From Chrysaora quinquecirrha (Eukaryota; Cnidaria; Scyphozoa; Semaeostomeae; Pelagiidae), in NCBI GenBank assembly GCA_014526335.1, contig JACTAT010000077.1, positions 124,001 through 188,000 of the forward strand: a DNA stretch of 64,000 bases, given 5' to 3'. Below the pieces are notes generated by a model that had not been told where the DNA came from, ran no database searches, and saw nothing but the letters and a program-made list of their open reading frames with translations. Positions within the stretch are counted from its first letter, which is position 1, and every line of letters starts with the position of its first letter. The translations under genes were made by a program, and so were the position numbers. Below are positions 1 through 31,966 of this stretch, one piece after another.

Positions 1-110
1 ATAATGCTACCGACAATGATAACGATAACGATAACGATAATGATAATGATAATGATAATGATAATGACAATGATAATGCTACCGACAATGATAATGATAA
101 TGATAATGCA
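1..110. repeat. Microsatellite (ATAATG/ATAACG)n
   Basis: Imperfect hexamer/trinucleotide array of ATAATG, ATAACG and GACAATG words interrupted by GCTACCGAC. Non-coding; it lies in the intron before the first visible exon of the membrane-protein gene. Confidence 0.9.
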
Positions 111-166
111 ACTGCTAAACCATGCATTTTTCTATTATTAAAATATGGCCATTCTTCTGTTTCTAG

Positions 167-3100
167 GCCAGTTTGGAGGGGAAATGTCGGAACTGGATGA
201 TGCGGGTACATATTTCGACTTGGGACCACGGAAGATAACTGGTACAGGCACGTATTTTTACATGAGTACACGGAACAATAATTTCTCTAATAGAAGCCAA
301 AAAGGAAAAATTGTTGTTGTGTCGAATCCGGTAGCTCAGAAGCAGATTGGCTGGGGAGGAGGAAATGTACTGTTGCAAGATGGGTAAGAATTTAAATTTT
401 GAGTTTAATTTCTTTTATCTGTTTATTGATCGATGAATTTTCGCCGGAAGGCTTTGAATCAATGTTAGCCAGTGTTGGGTGAAATTTTGGCTACGCTTGG
501 CCGGGACTTACTAATGATGGAATTCAAAACGTTTCTACGTCTGGTCTACCAGTTCAGTTTTGCCAGGGAAGGGAAAGAAATTGATATAAAATGATTGTCA
601 GTTAGTTCTTGGTTAGCAAATTGAATACACTAAATGAAGGTAATTGAGATCTGAACTTAGTACGGACTTGAAACTCAGGACTTGACACACTTTTGGACAA
701 ACTTAAATAGCGAACGGCAGCGGCAGCGACAGATTACACAACCCGGAAAGACGTTCTTTTTCGGATCAGCATTCCGGGAGAAGGGGGTGCTTAATATATT
801 TTGGGTACTGTGGATGTGCCGCCCAAAAGGGTATCGTTTTTAATGATTTTGGTAAAAACACTGGGAACATTTTTCAGAAAAATGGTATAAATAAGGGTAT
901 CGATTTCTCGAATATCGGTATAAACAAAAAACCGGTCTTATTTCCGTTTGTTTTCACTTTGCTTGGTGAAGTTTGATTCGAACTGACATATTATAGTACA
1001 TTTATGCACATAAAGTAGCGACTGCAATCCTTCACAAAATTATGAGACTTGTCATCAGATTATGAGAAAATGGCCCCTTCCCCTACAGAGCAATGTTGTT
1101 GGTAATCAAGTTGAATTTTTGCGGTACAATGCTTCTCCTAACAACAACATTGCTTGGAGGGGGGTGGGGAGACACAAAATCGAAAAACTGCCAAAAAATA
1201 TACAGTTCGCAAAAATTGACTTGAGTCTCAGTATATTTTGTGAAGGATTGTCTTAGAAGAATGAAAGACTTGTAATTTGGAGTCAGGATAATCTGAAGTG
1301 AAGACTGCTCTCTATTTCGTAAATGACAAGGAAAAGCTATTAGCTCAACAGATTAATGGGTTTCACAATTCGGTTGACCATTTCTGCATACCAATTTGGG
1401 TGGGTGGGGACGTTTTGCAGGGACGTCCAGGGCCAAAGTGACTGTTAGGAATTTTTTAAAACAATTCGGAAAAATTTTTCATAACCACTTTCGGAAGATC
1501 GTTTTCTCTTGTGTAATAAAATCATCATATGTAATCATCATTAGTGTATATAATTATATAACTCTGTAATAATTTATTAGATTTCTGAGATGAGGGTGCA
1601 ATTCCACATTATTCGTTTTCGACGTGTTACCCACGTGTTACTCACGAGTTACTAACGTGTTACTGTGAACACCAATATGCTTTTCAGTGCGATCTGACGT
1701 GTTACCACGAGTTACTCTCTAAATATAGAAAAAATTATTGCTTCTTTTATTTTTTATTTTTTAGCAGTAACTCGTGGTAACACGTCAAATTTTACTGAGA
1801 AGCATATTGCTCTTCCTAGTAACACGTTAGTAACTCGTGGGTAACACGTGAGTAACACGTACGTACATTTATAGATCCTGCTGGGAACAAGAATACATAA
1901 GCTAGTTTACTAAATATATAGTTAAGTAAAGACAATACGAAAATAAATACACAAAACCTTTTCTCAACGTTTTTATAGGTAAGCATAATTACTTAAATGT
2001 TAGCATTCCTTATTGTCCCTAGCATTTCAAAGTCTGTGCGTTGTGATTGTCCTCTCGGGTTCATATCACGAAGATATCACGAAAATTTGCATAAAACAAC
2101 AACAGGAAGTTTACTTTAATTATCTTTCGTTTCGAGAGAGAAACTAATTGCAAGAAATTGCCACAACAGCTCTGCTCTCATTCTCTCTCCCAAATTGCTT
2201 GCAGTTTTTAAAGTCAGTTGAAGATTACACTTGACCTGTCTCATTCGTAAGTAACTTGGTATAGTTATTGCAATTGTACCTACTTTATAATCATTTATGG
2301 ACACATATAGTCAACATCAACTGAATGCAAATTTTATCATGGGCCTAACACGCAGATTGCGTTTGTTTTCCTTATTACAAAACATGTCTCAGTAATACGT
2401 CGTTTCTCCTAATTAGAATCATATATTAAGCGCTAATTATATTCTGTTCCTCTGCCCTAGTACATAATAGTTGCCGAAATAGAAATTAAAAACCAAAACT
2501 GCAACTCATAGAGTAGGGAACCCTTTCACAAACTTTTTAAAATTCAGACAATCCTTCACAAAAATTATGAGACTTGTCATCAGATTATGAGAAAATGGCC
2601 CCCTTCCCCCTACAGAGCAATGTTGTTGGTAATCAAGTTGAAATTTTGCGGTACAATGCTTCTCCTAACAACAACATTGCTTGGAGGGGGGGAGACACAA
2701 AATGGGGAGACACAAAATCGGAAAAACTGCCAAAAAATATACAGTTCGCAAAAATTGACTTGAGTCTCAGTATATTTTGTGAAGGATTGTGGATTTGAAT
2801 GTATATAGGTTTCCTGCTTGTCTGCTTGTCACAGAAATGCTTTATTGCAGACGAAACACGGGAAATACACGTTTTTTTTTATAAGGAACACCTTTATAAG
2901 GAACTCGAGGCTGAAAATTCCCAAAAAATTAAGGAACTTTCGAGGCTCAGATGAAAAACTAAGAAACTCCTTTTTAAAGAACAAGACGGTTTGTACGAAA
3001 AAGGAATATAAGTACAATATATTTCCCATCGTTCTTCCCCAAAAGGCTCCATTTATACTTAAAGTTAGAAATGAAGAATAGTTTCCATGAAATTGCTGTA

Positions 3101-6100
3101 AAAATTAGTATTTATACATATCTAACGACAAGGAACAGTATAAGGAACTTTCACCCTCATTTTGTTGAAAAATTAAGGAACTCCAGCCTCAACTCAGCTA
3201 AAGGTTCCTTATAAAAAAAAAACGTGTAAACGAGAAGTTTTCGCTGTCTGAGGTGAAAAGTTTCCTACGTAAAAAATTCCCAGTACTGGAGTTTCTTAAA
3301 TATTTGGCCATTCGAGAGTCTGGGTTTCTTATGAAGAGTTTCTTATAAAAAAATACGTGTATTTACAGATTATTTTTATAAGAATACCTAAATTTTTACC
3401 GAGCCTCGATTATTCTTAAGATTTTTCGGTTTTGAACCTAAAAATATTCTGAAGTTATTCTTAATTTACAAAGTTATCAAGCAGCCTGAAGATGAAGAGA
3501 AATAAGTCAAATCTTTGTCATTTACCATTTTATGATAAAAAAACCTAATCTAGGGGTAATATTCAACTCCGTCAATTTCATTAAACCAGTGTAATCTAAT
3601 GTGTATTGTTAAACATATACAGTGCGACAATCACATTTTGTGCCTTTTGAAAAACGCGGAGAAATAAAAAATTGTCTTCATGAAGTTTGAGCCTGGCATT
3701 ATTCTTAAATAATTCTTAAATTTCAGCCATTTTGAGCCTCGATATTCTACATTCTTATAAAAAAAGTGTGTAGTTTTTTTTTTGGGGGGGGGGTACTTTT
3801 TCGGCCCATACGATATAACCTTTATTTTGTCCAGAATTATGCCTTATTCATTTGCCTCATTAGTATTACTTGATTATTTGTATCTTCATCTCGGATTCTA
3901 TGATTTTTCCGTAGTACCCTGTGATAGTTTTCCAACTCATGTATTTCTGGCCGTTCTGCCCCTGATCAGGATACAAATTGTTAAGAGCTGATCGGAAGCA
4001 ACTTTCATACCACCAGCCTCCTTTCCATGTAGAGGCACAGCTACTGTTTTCATCAAGATCATAATCTCTGTCATACGTTGAGAACTTCATTCCGTTGTGA
4101 GTTTTCAACGAGTTGCCAGCATTTCCAGAATACCCATCGATATTCAATCGATATCCATCAGCCTCGTTTCCAATCTCGAACAATGTGTACGTTGCATAGA
4201 ACAGCTTATCTTCGCGAGCCCAATGTTTCATTATGATGTTAAGGATAGCGCCTTTACCAGGACCAGCCAAACAGTGCAATTTGTCCAATCCAATCCAAAA
4301 ATTTCCAGAAGGGTTCCCAAAACCTAATTTATAATCAGCCCAATTGCGAGTAAAGTTGACTGATGCATCGACTCTTCTTTGGATCACAATCCATTTGTCT
4401 TTGGGTTTCTCAACTGAAAATGTGAATAATTGCAACAGAATTCAAGGGTGGTCCGAGAATTTTAAACACTGTCATTGACGGGGGATGAATTCGCGGGGGC
4501 AGGGGGCTGTTCCGTAGAAAAGGAACTTGCGGATGTGCCGTGGTCAAAAGTATAATTTTATATATCCTTCCCTAGACCTTCGTTTTCGTCGCATAGGAAG
4601 GTTTATGGGAAGGCGTCAAATTAGGAAAATATTTCTAAAAATTTGTAAAAACTTAAGAAGATGGATGAAATAGTAGATAAAGTTCATCAAAGCAAAACTT
4701 GAGGTCACAGAAAGGTTTGATGCTTTTCTGAACCATGATATCAAGCCTTTGAACCGTACCTTGTTTTTCCCATATAATAATTGGCCGTTTTATGCTCTTT
4801 AACTCTGCTTCGCCATGAACAATTTGAAAAGTGTTAGTATCTTTAAACTTGACCACATGTGTGCAAGAATCTTTCACTCCGCAGTCGGAGAATTCGGGGC
4901 CGAGTGTTGGTTCATCATGTGCGTTGTTTTCTTCTTTGCTGTTCTTGGTTATTTTGCGATAAAAATGCCCTTTTGTATTGATGCTGCAGTATTGCTGCAA
5001 AGAAAAGTTTACAAAGATTGCTAGAATCAGAAGTAGGACTCTCATTTTCACAAATCTTGAAGAAAAATCTTGAGATCGAGCTTTAAGACAACCGAATTCT
5101 CCACGTGCGAGGATGCAACTAAACTTGAACGTTCGAAGGAATGTATTTTAGTAAAGTGGACCAGTGAATACTAAAGACTGTCAGAACCAATAAGAGACGT
5201 CCGTGGTTACTGGCCCCACCTTATTTTGACATAAATAATACACTTTTTAATTAAACGTGTTGGTTTTATTGAGGCAGACAACAGGATATGTTAATTAAAC
5301 AGAGCGGGCACTAGGTGGTTGTCTGGCCAATAGAAACCTTATCAGCATATACAGTTGGTGGGTGCAAATATTTTTTCAGGTGCAAACATTTTTTTTATTG
5401 GTATAGTTATGATAAAAAATGATATAATAGATGAGACATAATAAAATAACATTAAAGATTAAACATTAATAAGAAAGATGATTTTGATATTATAACTTTT
5501 TGCTTTGAAAAGAAGTTATTGTTCAAGTTAGGTTAGGTTTCTTATCATTTTTGTTAATTAATTTTGCCTGTCGGATGTTACAATTTTTTTTTTAAAAAGC
5601 CACTTGACTTTCGTCCAGCCCTCAAAGTTGCTTAAAATTTTAGACATTTCAGCCCTCAAAGTTGCTTAAACGTTGCTTAACATTTTTTGTACCTACTAAC
5701 CACCCCTGACTTCGCGGGTCAAAATCGTCATCTGTTAGGCCTACAACATGACTTTTGGGAGACAGTAAGTGGAAAAACGTTAGCTAACGAACTTCAACAT
5801 GCAAAACATAAGAACGAAGAACAATTTCCTAACACAAGAAAGAGAATAAGCTTGGTTGTTTGACTTCTTAGTTGCTTACAGTAATTCAATTGAGCCCTCA
5901 AGTTGCTTAATGTTAAGGTCAGTTCAGCCCTAGTTGCTTATTGAGCGGTTGCTTATTAAAAAAAAGTGTAGCAGATGAAAGTACAATCATGGCTAAAATT
6001 AGTAGAGACATTGCAACAAATCCTATCTTTACACAAATGACTTCGCTCCTGCCGCCTCCCCCCCCCCCTCATCAACGTTGGTTTCGTTGTTTTTTATTTT

Positions 6101-9100
6101 TTGGAACTGATTTATCGTAAGTGACTGATTGACATAAGCAATCTGGCGAATACTGTTGTCCCTACACACTTTTTTATAAGAATACCTTAATTTTTGTCGA
6201 GCCTCGATTATTCTTAAGATTTTTCGATTTTGAGCCTAAAAATATTCTTCAATTATTCTTAATTTACTATGTTACCAATCAGCCTGAAGATCAAGAGAAA
6301 TAAGTCAAATCTTTTTAATTTACCATTTTATGATAAAAAAAACCTAATCTGCAGTTACAAGTACTATTTCAACTCCGTCAATCTCATTAAACCAGTGTAC
6401 ATAGTGCAGTGCATATTGTAAAACATACACAGCGTATACAGCGTGACAATTACATTTTTTGCCTTATGAAATTCGCAGAGAAATAAGAAAAATTGTTTTC
6501 TTGAAGTTTGACTTGAAACTGACAAATTCTTAAATAATTCTTAAATTTCAGCGATTTTGAGCCTCAATATTCTTATAGACTGTATTCTTATAAAAAAGTG
6601 TGTATTTGACGGCGACTAGTCTGCGCATTATTCAAGGAAGTTGGGCATGATCTACTTCTGCGATTAGCCGACAACGGATTCCCGTCAGTCGCAGTCAAGC
6701 AGACCGCTGTTACGTCCGCGATCAACTGTATCCCACTGACTTGGTGTTGTCCTGTGGACATAAGTTAGCAGTTTCAACCAGTTGGTGTTTGTTCTATCGT
6801 ACGTGGGTCGGCATGGCTTTGCATCCAAAAGACTTAAGAAACCCAGAAACAGACCTGCAGTACCCTTGTTGAGAAACTGATAATGCCCTGGGCCAGTCTC
6901 GCGCTAATTAATCTACGTACTACTGTGTTGGATACGCACTACTGCAGGGGTATTTTTTGCGTACTGTAGTGGAAACGCGCTACTGTAGTAGGTTATTATG
7001 CTTACTGTGGGGTTGTAAATTTTGTGTCCTGTGGTAGATTATCAAGCTTGATATGATGGTATTCTTTGCGTACTGTAAGTATAGTGGTGGATACGCACTA
7101 TTGTGGTGATATCTTTTGCGTACTGTGGTGGAAACGCTATACTGTAGTAGGTTATTATGCTTACTGTGGGGTTGTAAATTTTGTGTCCTGTGGTAAATTA
7201 TCAAGCTTGATGTGATAGTATTCTTTGCGTACTGTAAGTATTGTGGTGGTTACGCACTATTGTGGTGGTATTTTTTGCGTACTGTGGAGGAAACCCACTA
7301 CTGTAGTAGGTTATTATGCTTGCTGTGTGTTTGTAGTTTTTGTGTACTGTGGTAGATTATCATGCTTTATGTGATGGTATTCTTTGCGTACTGTGGTGCT
7401 ATTTTTGCGTTCAAAATCCACCACAGTAGTGCGTATCCACCACAGATTCACTGGTGTTAGTTTCTGGAACAGTCTTGCTTTGGACACATAATTTATCCTT
7501 ATATAGAATATAAGAATAGAATTCTTATAGCTATGGGTCTTAAATTTCCCTCTTTCTATTTTTTTACGTAATTTTTTAAGTTTGTAATGTGTCATTAATC
7601 TTTTGAGCGGACAATTTTCGGGGCAATGGCAAAAGAGTATAGGCTGAGTTTTTTCCTTGGGGAAATAATTTGAAACTAAATGAAACTGAATAAAGACGAT
7701 AATTTCTCTTCGTCTCTTGCAGGTCGCAGGGCGTTTGGGTGAAGGAAGACACGATGAACGGCGTTCAGTCGATTAAAATCGAAGAATGGCCTATCAATGA
7801 TGGCCAGAATCAGATGAAACAAAATGGCGGAAAAATAAACGTTGGGGATGGCTACGTTAGCAAATTCATCGCTATTTACCCGATGGAGAAACTAGCCAAA
7901 GATGGAAAAACATTTACTGTCAAAATGAAGGTCGATGATGGTGGCTCGAATAGCCGTATTTATCATTCTACTGATATGAAAACCTGGACACGTGTATCTA
8001 ATGTTGTGTATCAAGATGGTCATGCAAGTTTTCAGGCATCAATGGGTAGGTTTTTTATAGACTTACTACATGAGTCGTAGTTATCGCTGTTGAATTGAAT
8101 TGCTGGACGCTCAAACTAATGGAAGCGACGTTAAAAGGAAACAAGTCCCTAACTGAAGCGAACAACAACATCAATTCAATTCAATGTGAGCAAAAGTAAG
8201 GGACTTGGGAAGCAAGTCTAGGTTCTCTATTGTCATTGTTTATTTACTTTTTTGTCTGAAGCTGCTGTGGCATCGTCGCCTAATCCAGATAGCTCGTGGT
8301 GTCAAACCTAAGCGAGGTCAGGGTTCGAGACTTAGCTACGGTAGCCTCACAGCCAGGTTCGTGTTCTTGATTAGTGAAGCTACTAAAGAGGTGGTGTGGC
8401 CGAGTGGTCAAGGTGCTCGTGTCCCAAGATCGTAAGTTCGTCTCGGGTCGTTGGTTCGAGTCTCGTCCGGACCACTTTTAACTAGCCTGCAGTCAACTCA
8501 GCTGTCCATTCTTCCGATGTTGGTTAATGTGCACTCAAGGTATTCGTTCTAGAATATCAGTCTTGGGGCAAAATCCTAGCGACTGGCGCTAAATGCACCA
8601 TTTCACGTTCCGTGAAATATCGATTTAAACCTGAAAATTTTTTGATCTCGAACATTCGCTGTCTCGAACCATTTTCGATTTCCCATGGAGGAAAACCTGC
8701 TCTTTATCTCGAACTTTGCCAAATTTTCTGCTGAACTGGATAAAGAGACAGGCTGAAAATATGTATAAGTTCGCCTAGCGGAGCGGGAATGGCAGCAGCT
8801 AAGTGATATGCTGCCCATGTATACATTAGATGAAGCTGTTCTCTTTCGAGATGTGCTGCATCGCCATTATCACAATTTCATGGTTGAAATTATGGCAAAT
8901 GCAGTAACTGTGAGGCTGGACCTCAAAAAAAGTTCTCTGCGAATCGTTTTGCAATCTTGCGTTTCTTCAGATAAAATAGATACAATTTTTCATACTTTTG
9001 AAACAATAGATATTTGAATTTTTTTTTAGGTGGTGTATACGTTGCAAGGAAACACAAGAATGTTGGCATGATTGCTGGCGTAACAGTTGCTTGTATTGTA

Positions 9101-9214
9101 ATTATCGTCGCAATCATCGGAACGATTATATACTGTCGAAAAAAGCCTGGTGCTTACACCAGAGCAACAACAAGATTGCGCAATATATCACGAAGCTTGA
9201 AGTCAGAAATTTAA
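167..9214 (+). CDS. Unidentified single-pass membrane protein, 3' part (3 exons)
   Basis: Three exons join in frame: 167-383 (after a TTTCTAG acceptor, ends GG|GTAAG), 7723-8045 (after CTCTTGCAG, ends ATGG|GTAGG) and 9030-9214 (after a T-run plus AG, ends in TAA). Phases are 1, 2, 1 and match at each join. The 5' part lies outside the window. The first two exons encode about 180 hydrophilic, Gly/Asn/Ser-rich residues that look extracellular, with a striking stretch [18 protein letters not shown]. The last exon encodes a short linker, a hydrophobic segment of about 23 residues ([20 protein letters not shown]...) and a short basic tail ([11 protein letters not shown]), so a type I membrane topology is inferred. 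I do not recognise the family. The 7.3-kb first intron contains an opposite-strand gene and many MITEs. Confidence 0.6.
1025..1250. mobile_element. MITE, CAATCCTTCACAAA family, copy 1
   Basis: Ends are inverted repeats: CAATCCTTCACAAAAT at the left, ATTTTGTGAAGGATTG at the right. An internal inverted pair around GCAATGTTGTT / AACAACATTGC makes it fold on itself. A close second copy lies at 2549-2789. It has no coding capacity. Confidence 0.8.
1615..1862. mobile_element. Palindromic repeat with GTTAC/CACGTG words
   Basis: Two arms of about 100 bases (about 1617-1720 and 1763-1861) are reverse complements around an AT-rich loop. Each arm is built from spaced CGTGTTAC, CACGAGTTAC and CACGTG words. 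It is probably a foldback MITE; I see no target duplication I would trust. Confidence 0.65.
2549..2789. mobile_element. MITE, CAATCCTTCACAAA family, copy 2
   Basis: Same inverted ends and interior as 1025-1250, with a few short insertions (including a duplicated GGGGAGACACAAAAT piece). Its right end abuts the family-C MITE relic that starts near 2808. Confidence 0.8.
2868..3226. mobile_element. TA-inserting MITE, ATAAGGAAC word (family B), nested
   Basis: Left end CACG plus a T-run then ATAAGGAAC; the right end is the inverse (GTTCCTTAT, A-run, CGTG). TA flanks both sides (2866-2867 and 3227-3228). Inside, AAGGAACT/AGTTCCTTA-type words recur. It is inserted in a relic of the family-C MITE (about 2808-3358); the full copy at 13067-13441 shows the uninterrupted site. 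Confidence 0.8.
3364..3771. mobile_element. TA-inserting MITE, ATAAGAATA word (family A), copy 1
   Basis: Left end is worn (TTTTTATAAGAATACC); right end is ATTCTTAT, A-run, GTGTG followed by TA. The interior has GAGCCTCGATTATTCTTAAG and several ATTCTTAA words, matching copies at 6165, 19977 and 27114. Confidence 0.8.
3866..5045 (-). CDS. Secreted fibrinogen C-terminal domain protein, two exons
   Basis: Exon 1 runs 5045-4760, exon 2 runs 4413-3866; donor CAAG|GTACGG and acceptor TTTTCAG join in phase 1. The ATG at 5045 opens a signal peptide ([17 protein letters not shown]), then about 75 residues with Cys pairs and no recognised domain. Exon 2 carries most of a fibrinogen-related domain: [70 protein letters not shown]. 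In this family the domain usually acts in lectin-like recognition or clotting-type assembly outside the cell. Unusually, the canonical N-terminal part of the domain (Cys plus YCDM-type segment before WTVIQRR) is replaced by an unrelated lead-in. The terminal calcium-site DxD and the GGWW block are present. The gene is nested in an intron on the opposite strand of the membrane-protein gene. A CCAAT-type word lies about 150 bases upstream. Confidence 0.75.
5590..5968. mobile_element. TA-type MITE, AGCAAC/GTTGCTTA word (family D)
   Basis: Right end GTTGCTTATT, A-run, GTG then TA (5969-5970). The interior repeats CCCTCAAAGTTGCTTAA several times. The left boundary is not sharp; 5590 is an estimate. 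Confidence 0.55.
6165..6602. mobile_element. TA-inserting MITE family A, copy 2 (full length)
   Basis: CACAC, T-run, ATAAGAATACC at the left and the inverse at the right; TA on both sides (6163-6164, 6603-6604). It shares interior order with 27114-27503: GAGCCTCGATTATTCTTAAG, then ATTCTTCAATTATTCTTAA, and a mirrored right part. Confidence 0.85.
6918..7447. mobile_element. Inverted-end element with ~160-bp internal tandem repeat
   Basis: Left TGGATACGCACTACTG (near 6928) is inverted at the right as CAGTAGTGCGTATCCA (near 7424). Between them a unit of about 160 bases repeats nearly three times (GTAGGTTATTATGCTTACTG, TTATCAAGCTTGATRTGATRG, TTCTTTGCGTACTGTAAGTAT). It lies in the long intron of the membrane-protein gene. 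Confidence 0.65.
8058..8221. mobile_element. MITE with TAGACTTACT ends, copy 1
   Basis: Starts TAGACTTACTACATGAG and ends with the inverse-like AGCAAGTCTA. GAGTCGTAGTTATCGCT and AATTGCTGGACGCTCAAACT are shared with a copy at 17010-17143. It begins 12 bases after the donor of the exon ending at 8045. Confidence 0.65.
8255..8385 (+). repeat. tRNA-headed SINE, family 2, copy 1
   Basis: Contains GGTCAGGGTTCGAGAC (B-box-like) followed by ACGGTAGCCTCACAGCCAGG, a combination repeated at 10978-11125 and 53148-53290. A degenerate head reads GTGGCATCGTCGCCTAAT. Confidence 0.55.
8393..8570 (+). repeat. tRNA-Ser-like SINE, family 1, copy 1
   Basis: The head is tRNA-like: A-box TGGCCGAGTGG near 8397, B-box GGTTCGAGTCT near 8453, then GGACCAC followed by TTTT. 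The body (CCTGCAGTCAACTCAGCTGT, TTCGTTCTAGAATATCAGTC) recurs at 20510-20750, so this is a SINE rather than a single tRNA gene. The 5' acceptor strand pairs only partly with the 3' strand. Confidence 0.7.
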
Positions 9215-30072
<20,858 letters not shown>

Positions 30073-30986
30073 GTAAATCTCTTTTAATTTAGGATTTTTG
30101 CGTTTACTGTTATACGTTTATTTATTCATTAATCAATTACCTTTCTTCCCTTAATTCATATTACTCTTATCTTTAATTGCAGCACTTATTACTATTTCTA
30201 TCATTATGTACATTATAAGTTAATTACTTTTTACCTTTTTACCTTTTTTACCTTTTTTTTACCTTTTTTTACTTTTTCTACTCTTTTACCTTTTGTCCTT
30301 TTTTGCTATAATTACCTTCATTACTGTTTTATTGTTTATAATTTTCTCTGTTATTGTTATTACCTGTCGTTTTTGCTCATGGCTACAATTGTTGTCATTA
30401 TCATTATTGTTTTTTCTGTTATAATTGTTTCTGCCCCGTTTTTTGTTGTTATTTTTATCTATTTTCCTTTGAATTTTTTAGTTGGTCAGTGAATTTCTTA
30501 GTTACCTTTAATGGTATTTTGGAACAGGGCAGAAACTTTCAGGCATGATCTCTCCTCTCTTCGACTCTTCATCGAAACACGCACGCACACACATACACGC
30601 CAAAACACGCTGACATAATGTTTAAAATTACGGTTAAATTCTTTTTAGAATGAAGATGATATATAACTATAGATCAGAACCCCAAGGTAATGCGCATGTT
30701 AATGTAATAGTCTTAATGCTCATGCCTGAACTAATAGCTGTTTTAAATTCGTGTAACTAATTATATCTGCATTTAACTACTAACTGTAATTCCTTCTATA
30801 GCTGCAGTTGATTGAATACTAATTTCTAATACGCAGATCTTAATACCTTTTAATGCTTGATAACATCCCTGCACCATTCCTCGATTGATAAGTGCAGTAA
30901 TGCTTTCGCTTTTAAATAGTGTCTTTTAAACCTATGAGAGTCATGTTCCTTATTCTTTGTCAGTCTTTTTGTGTTTCTTCTTGGAA

Positions 30987-31486
30987 NNNNNNNNNNNNNN
31001 NNNNNNNNNNNNNNNNNNNNNNNNNNNNNNNNNNNNNNNNNNNNNNNNNNNNNNNNNNNNNNNNNNNNNNNNNNNNNNNNNNNNNNNNNNNNNNNNNNNN
31101 NNNNNNNNNNNNNNNNNNNNNNNNNNNNNNNNNNNNNNNNNNNNNNNNNNNNNNNNNNNNNNNNNNNNNNNNNNNNNNNNNNNNNNNNNNNNNNNNNNNN
31201 NNNNNNNNNNNNNNNNNNNNNNNNNNNNNNNNNNNNNNNNNNNNNNNNNNNNNNNNNNNNNNNNNNNNNNNNNNNNNNNNNNNNNNNNNNNNNNNNNNNN
31301 NNNNNNNNNNNNNNNNNNNNNNNNNNNNNNNNNNNNNNNNNNNNNNNNNNNNNNNNNNNNNNNNNNNNNNNNNNNNNNNNNNNNNNNNNNNNNNNNNNNN
31401 NNNNNNNNNNNNNNNNNNNNNNNNNNNNNNNNNNNNNNNNNNNNNNNNNNNNNNNNNNNNNNNNNNNNNNNNNNNNNNNNNNNNNN
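30987..31486. other. Assembly gap (500 N)
   Basis: A run of exactly 500 N, the round length suggesting a scaffold placeholder. Remaining PFKFB C-terminal exons may be in or beyond it; none is recognised between 31487 and 31966. Confidence 0.98.
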
Positions 31487-31966
31487 TAAAAGCTGCAAAC
31501 AATTAGATTTTAATCTTGTATGTTTGGAATACAGTAGTGGAATAAAAAAATTTAGTTAAGTCGTTTTGCCAGGCCTATAGTCAATCACTGAGATCAATTG
31601 GTTACAGAAAATTCGAAATCATGTTTTCATGCCTTCCAAAAATCTATGAAAATTTGCTTTCATCAATTCAGGCTGAATAAAACATAAAAAAGGATCAACA
31701 AAATTAAGATATGTATCCCTCAAATTCGTCCTGTGAGCAATTTTAACAAAATGAATAAGTTCGGGATTGTAAGTGAAGACTCGGTATTTGCATTATATAT
31801 CTGGTGGTAGGTACAACGTCATTGCTGCTTCAATCAATAATCAATTGAATACTTAACCCAAATTTCAAGACATCATTCGGCATTCTCAAGATCACAAGAA
31901 ATCATAAAACCCTAGCCAAACGAAATCGAGAGAAAAATTGGGAAGTGGCTCTTAATTAGCAACAAA

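Noticed and set aside
2116..2304. 62-codon minus-strand frame in the first intron
   Set aside because: Short, no domain, no signal or splice evidence.
8393..8480. Functional tRNA-Ser gene
   Set aside because: A and B boxes and a T-run are present, but the stems pair poorly and the downstream body is shared with another copy; a SINE head explains it.
30919..31559. Open frames across 30919-31559
   Set aside because: They consist of the 500-N gap.
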